Source: an uncultured Pseudomonadota bacterium (GTDB taxonomy: Bacteria > Pseudomonadota > Gammaproteobacteria > Burkholderiales > SCOH01). From it: a stretch of 7,467 nucleotides of DNA. The position numbers and the translations under genes are program-made. The notes beneath the pieces were generated by a model. The model worked only from the letters and a program-made list of their open reading frames with translations, ran no database searches and was not told the origin of the DNA. This document shows, one piece after another, positions 7,114-7,467 of the stretch (positions within the stretch are counted from its first letter, which is position 1; each line of letters opens with the position of its first letter). The DNA lies in the NCBI GenBank assembly GCA_937863215.1, contig CALMFQ010000027.1, positions 1 to 7,467 on the forward strand, written 5' to 3'.

Positions 7114-7467
7114 GTCAGATCCATTGCTGCCGGCTGGTTTACCGGGCTGGCGGTCAGCAGCCGGTAGCGGCCATAGCCGTTGAAGCCGGTAGCCAGCTCC
7201 AGCGAATAGGCGCCGAGAAAGCCGATTTCCAGCCAGTCGCCGGCGGCAATGTCGGCCGGCAGCGGATACGGGCCGGGGAACACATCGCCGCTGTCGCAAG
7301 TGGGGCCGGCCAGTGCGTAGTCGAGCAATGGCAGGTCGAATGCACCGGAGCCGGGCTGCTGGCGATAGATGCGTCGCACCGGATGCAGCGCGCGCATCCA
7401 CCACAGCTCGGACAACAGGCCGTGTTTGCCGTCGCTGAGGATCAGCATATTGCCCTTGCGCGCCTCG
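7107..7467 (-). CDS. C-terminal fragment of a fold-III PLP decarboxylase, ornithine-decarboxylase-like
   Basis: The reading frame enters at the window's right edge (first full codon ends at 7466) and stops with TGA at 7109-7107, giving 119 residues of the C-terminus. GPTCDSGDVF around visible residues 54-63 matches the ornithine decarboxylase / diaminopimelate decarboxylase signature, whose cysteine reaches into the partner subunit's active site. PLPADIAAGDWLEIG, then GAYS and ATGFNGYG, match the conserved GDW...GAY...FNGF end of the domain, including the Tyr that contacts the PLP phosphate. The expected reaction is ornithine to putrescine plus CO2 in the cytoplasm. The N-terminal barrel with the PLP-lysine lies outside the window, so lysine or diaminopimelate specificity is not excluded. 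The carboxynorspermidine decarboxylase (NspC) type looks less likely because its corresponding motif differs. The gene overlaps the binding-protein gene by seven bases, implying one operon. The first ATG seen, at 7448, is an internal methionine, not a start. Confidence 0.8.
   Translation of the reverse strand, partial: EARKGNMLILSDGKHGLLSELWWMRALHPVRRIYRQQPGSGAFDLPLLDYALAGPTCDSGDVFPGPYPLPADIAAGDWLEIGFLGAYSLELATGFNGYGRYRLLTASPVNQPAAMDLTW
7120..7122 (-). promoter_or_regulatory. Ribosome binding site of the binding-protein gene
   Basis: GGA on the minus strand lies six bases before ATG 7113-7111 and inside the last codons of the decarboxylase gene. It favours the 7113 start. For the second in-frame ATG at 7107 the spacing would be 12 bases, too long for a good site, although TGATG coupling could serve that start. 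Confidence 0.4.

Noticed and set aside
1..7467. CRISPR arrays, rRNA, tRNA, transposase genes, prophage or attachment sites.
   Set aside because: No regularly spaced repeats, structural RNA signatures or recombinase motifs are visible; coding DNA covers nearly the whole window.

Overview
The window comes from a GC-rich bacterial chromosome. The genes are tightly packed, the ORFs strongly favour G or C at third codon positions, and long spurious antisense reading frames follow from that. The protein families (a short-type PutA, a UrtA-type binding protein, a BarA-like hybrid kinase, a fold-III ornithine decarboxylase) and the codon style fit a Gram-negative proteobacterium. A betaproteobacterium of the Neisseriales/Chromobacteriaceae kind is my best guess, but it is only an impression and nothing in the window settles the genus.

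Layout: positions 1-167 hold the last ~54 codons of a plus-strand gene that looks like the C-terminus of the proline-catabolism enzyme PutA. Everything else lies on the minus strand and reads from right to left as one apparent transcription unit. The order is the C-terminal part of an ornithine-decarboxylase-like PLP enzyme (7467-7107, cut by the window edge), a UrtA/AmiC-type periplasmic binding protein (7113-5887), a 1295-residue hybrid sensor kinase (5890-2003) and a 566-residue response regulator with a diguanylate cyclase domain (1881-181). The first three genes overlap by a few bases (7 nt, then ATGA). The last gene is separated by 121 bp, and 91 bp of that gap is an unusual element bounded by perfect 12-bp inverted repeats. 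The regulator converges on putA with only 13 bp between the two stop codons.

How the genes may work together: the kinase carries every part of a four-step phosphorelay except the final receiver (His715, then Asp1010, then HPt His1150). The neighbouring regulator supplies that receiver (Asp62) joined to two PAS domains and an intact GGDEF domain with an RxxD inhibitory site. The binding protein has a UrtA-like ligand domain, but the ABC permease and ATPase genes are not next to it, and it has no lipobox. It is therefore more likely a periplasmic ligand sensor for the kinase than a transport component. The simplest model is a small molecule (an amide, urea, or a polyamine or amino-acid relative) binding the UrtA-like protein, which alters the kinase's periplasmic domain, drives the phosphorelay and changes c-di-GMP levels. 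The linked decarboxylase suggests polyamine or ornithine metabolism, but that is inference.
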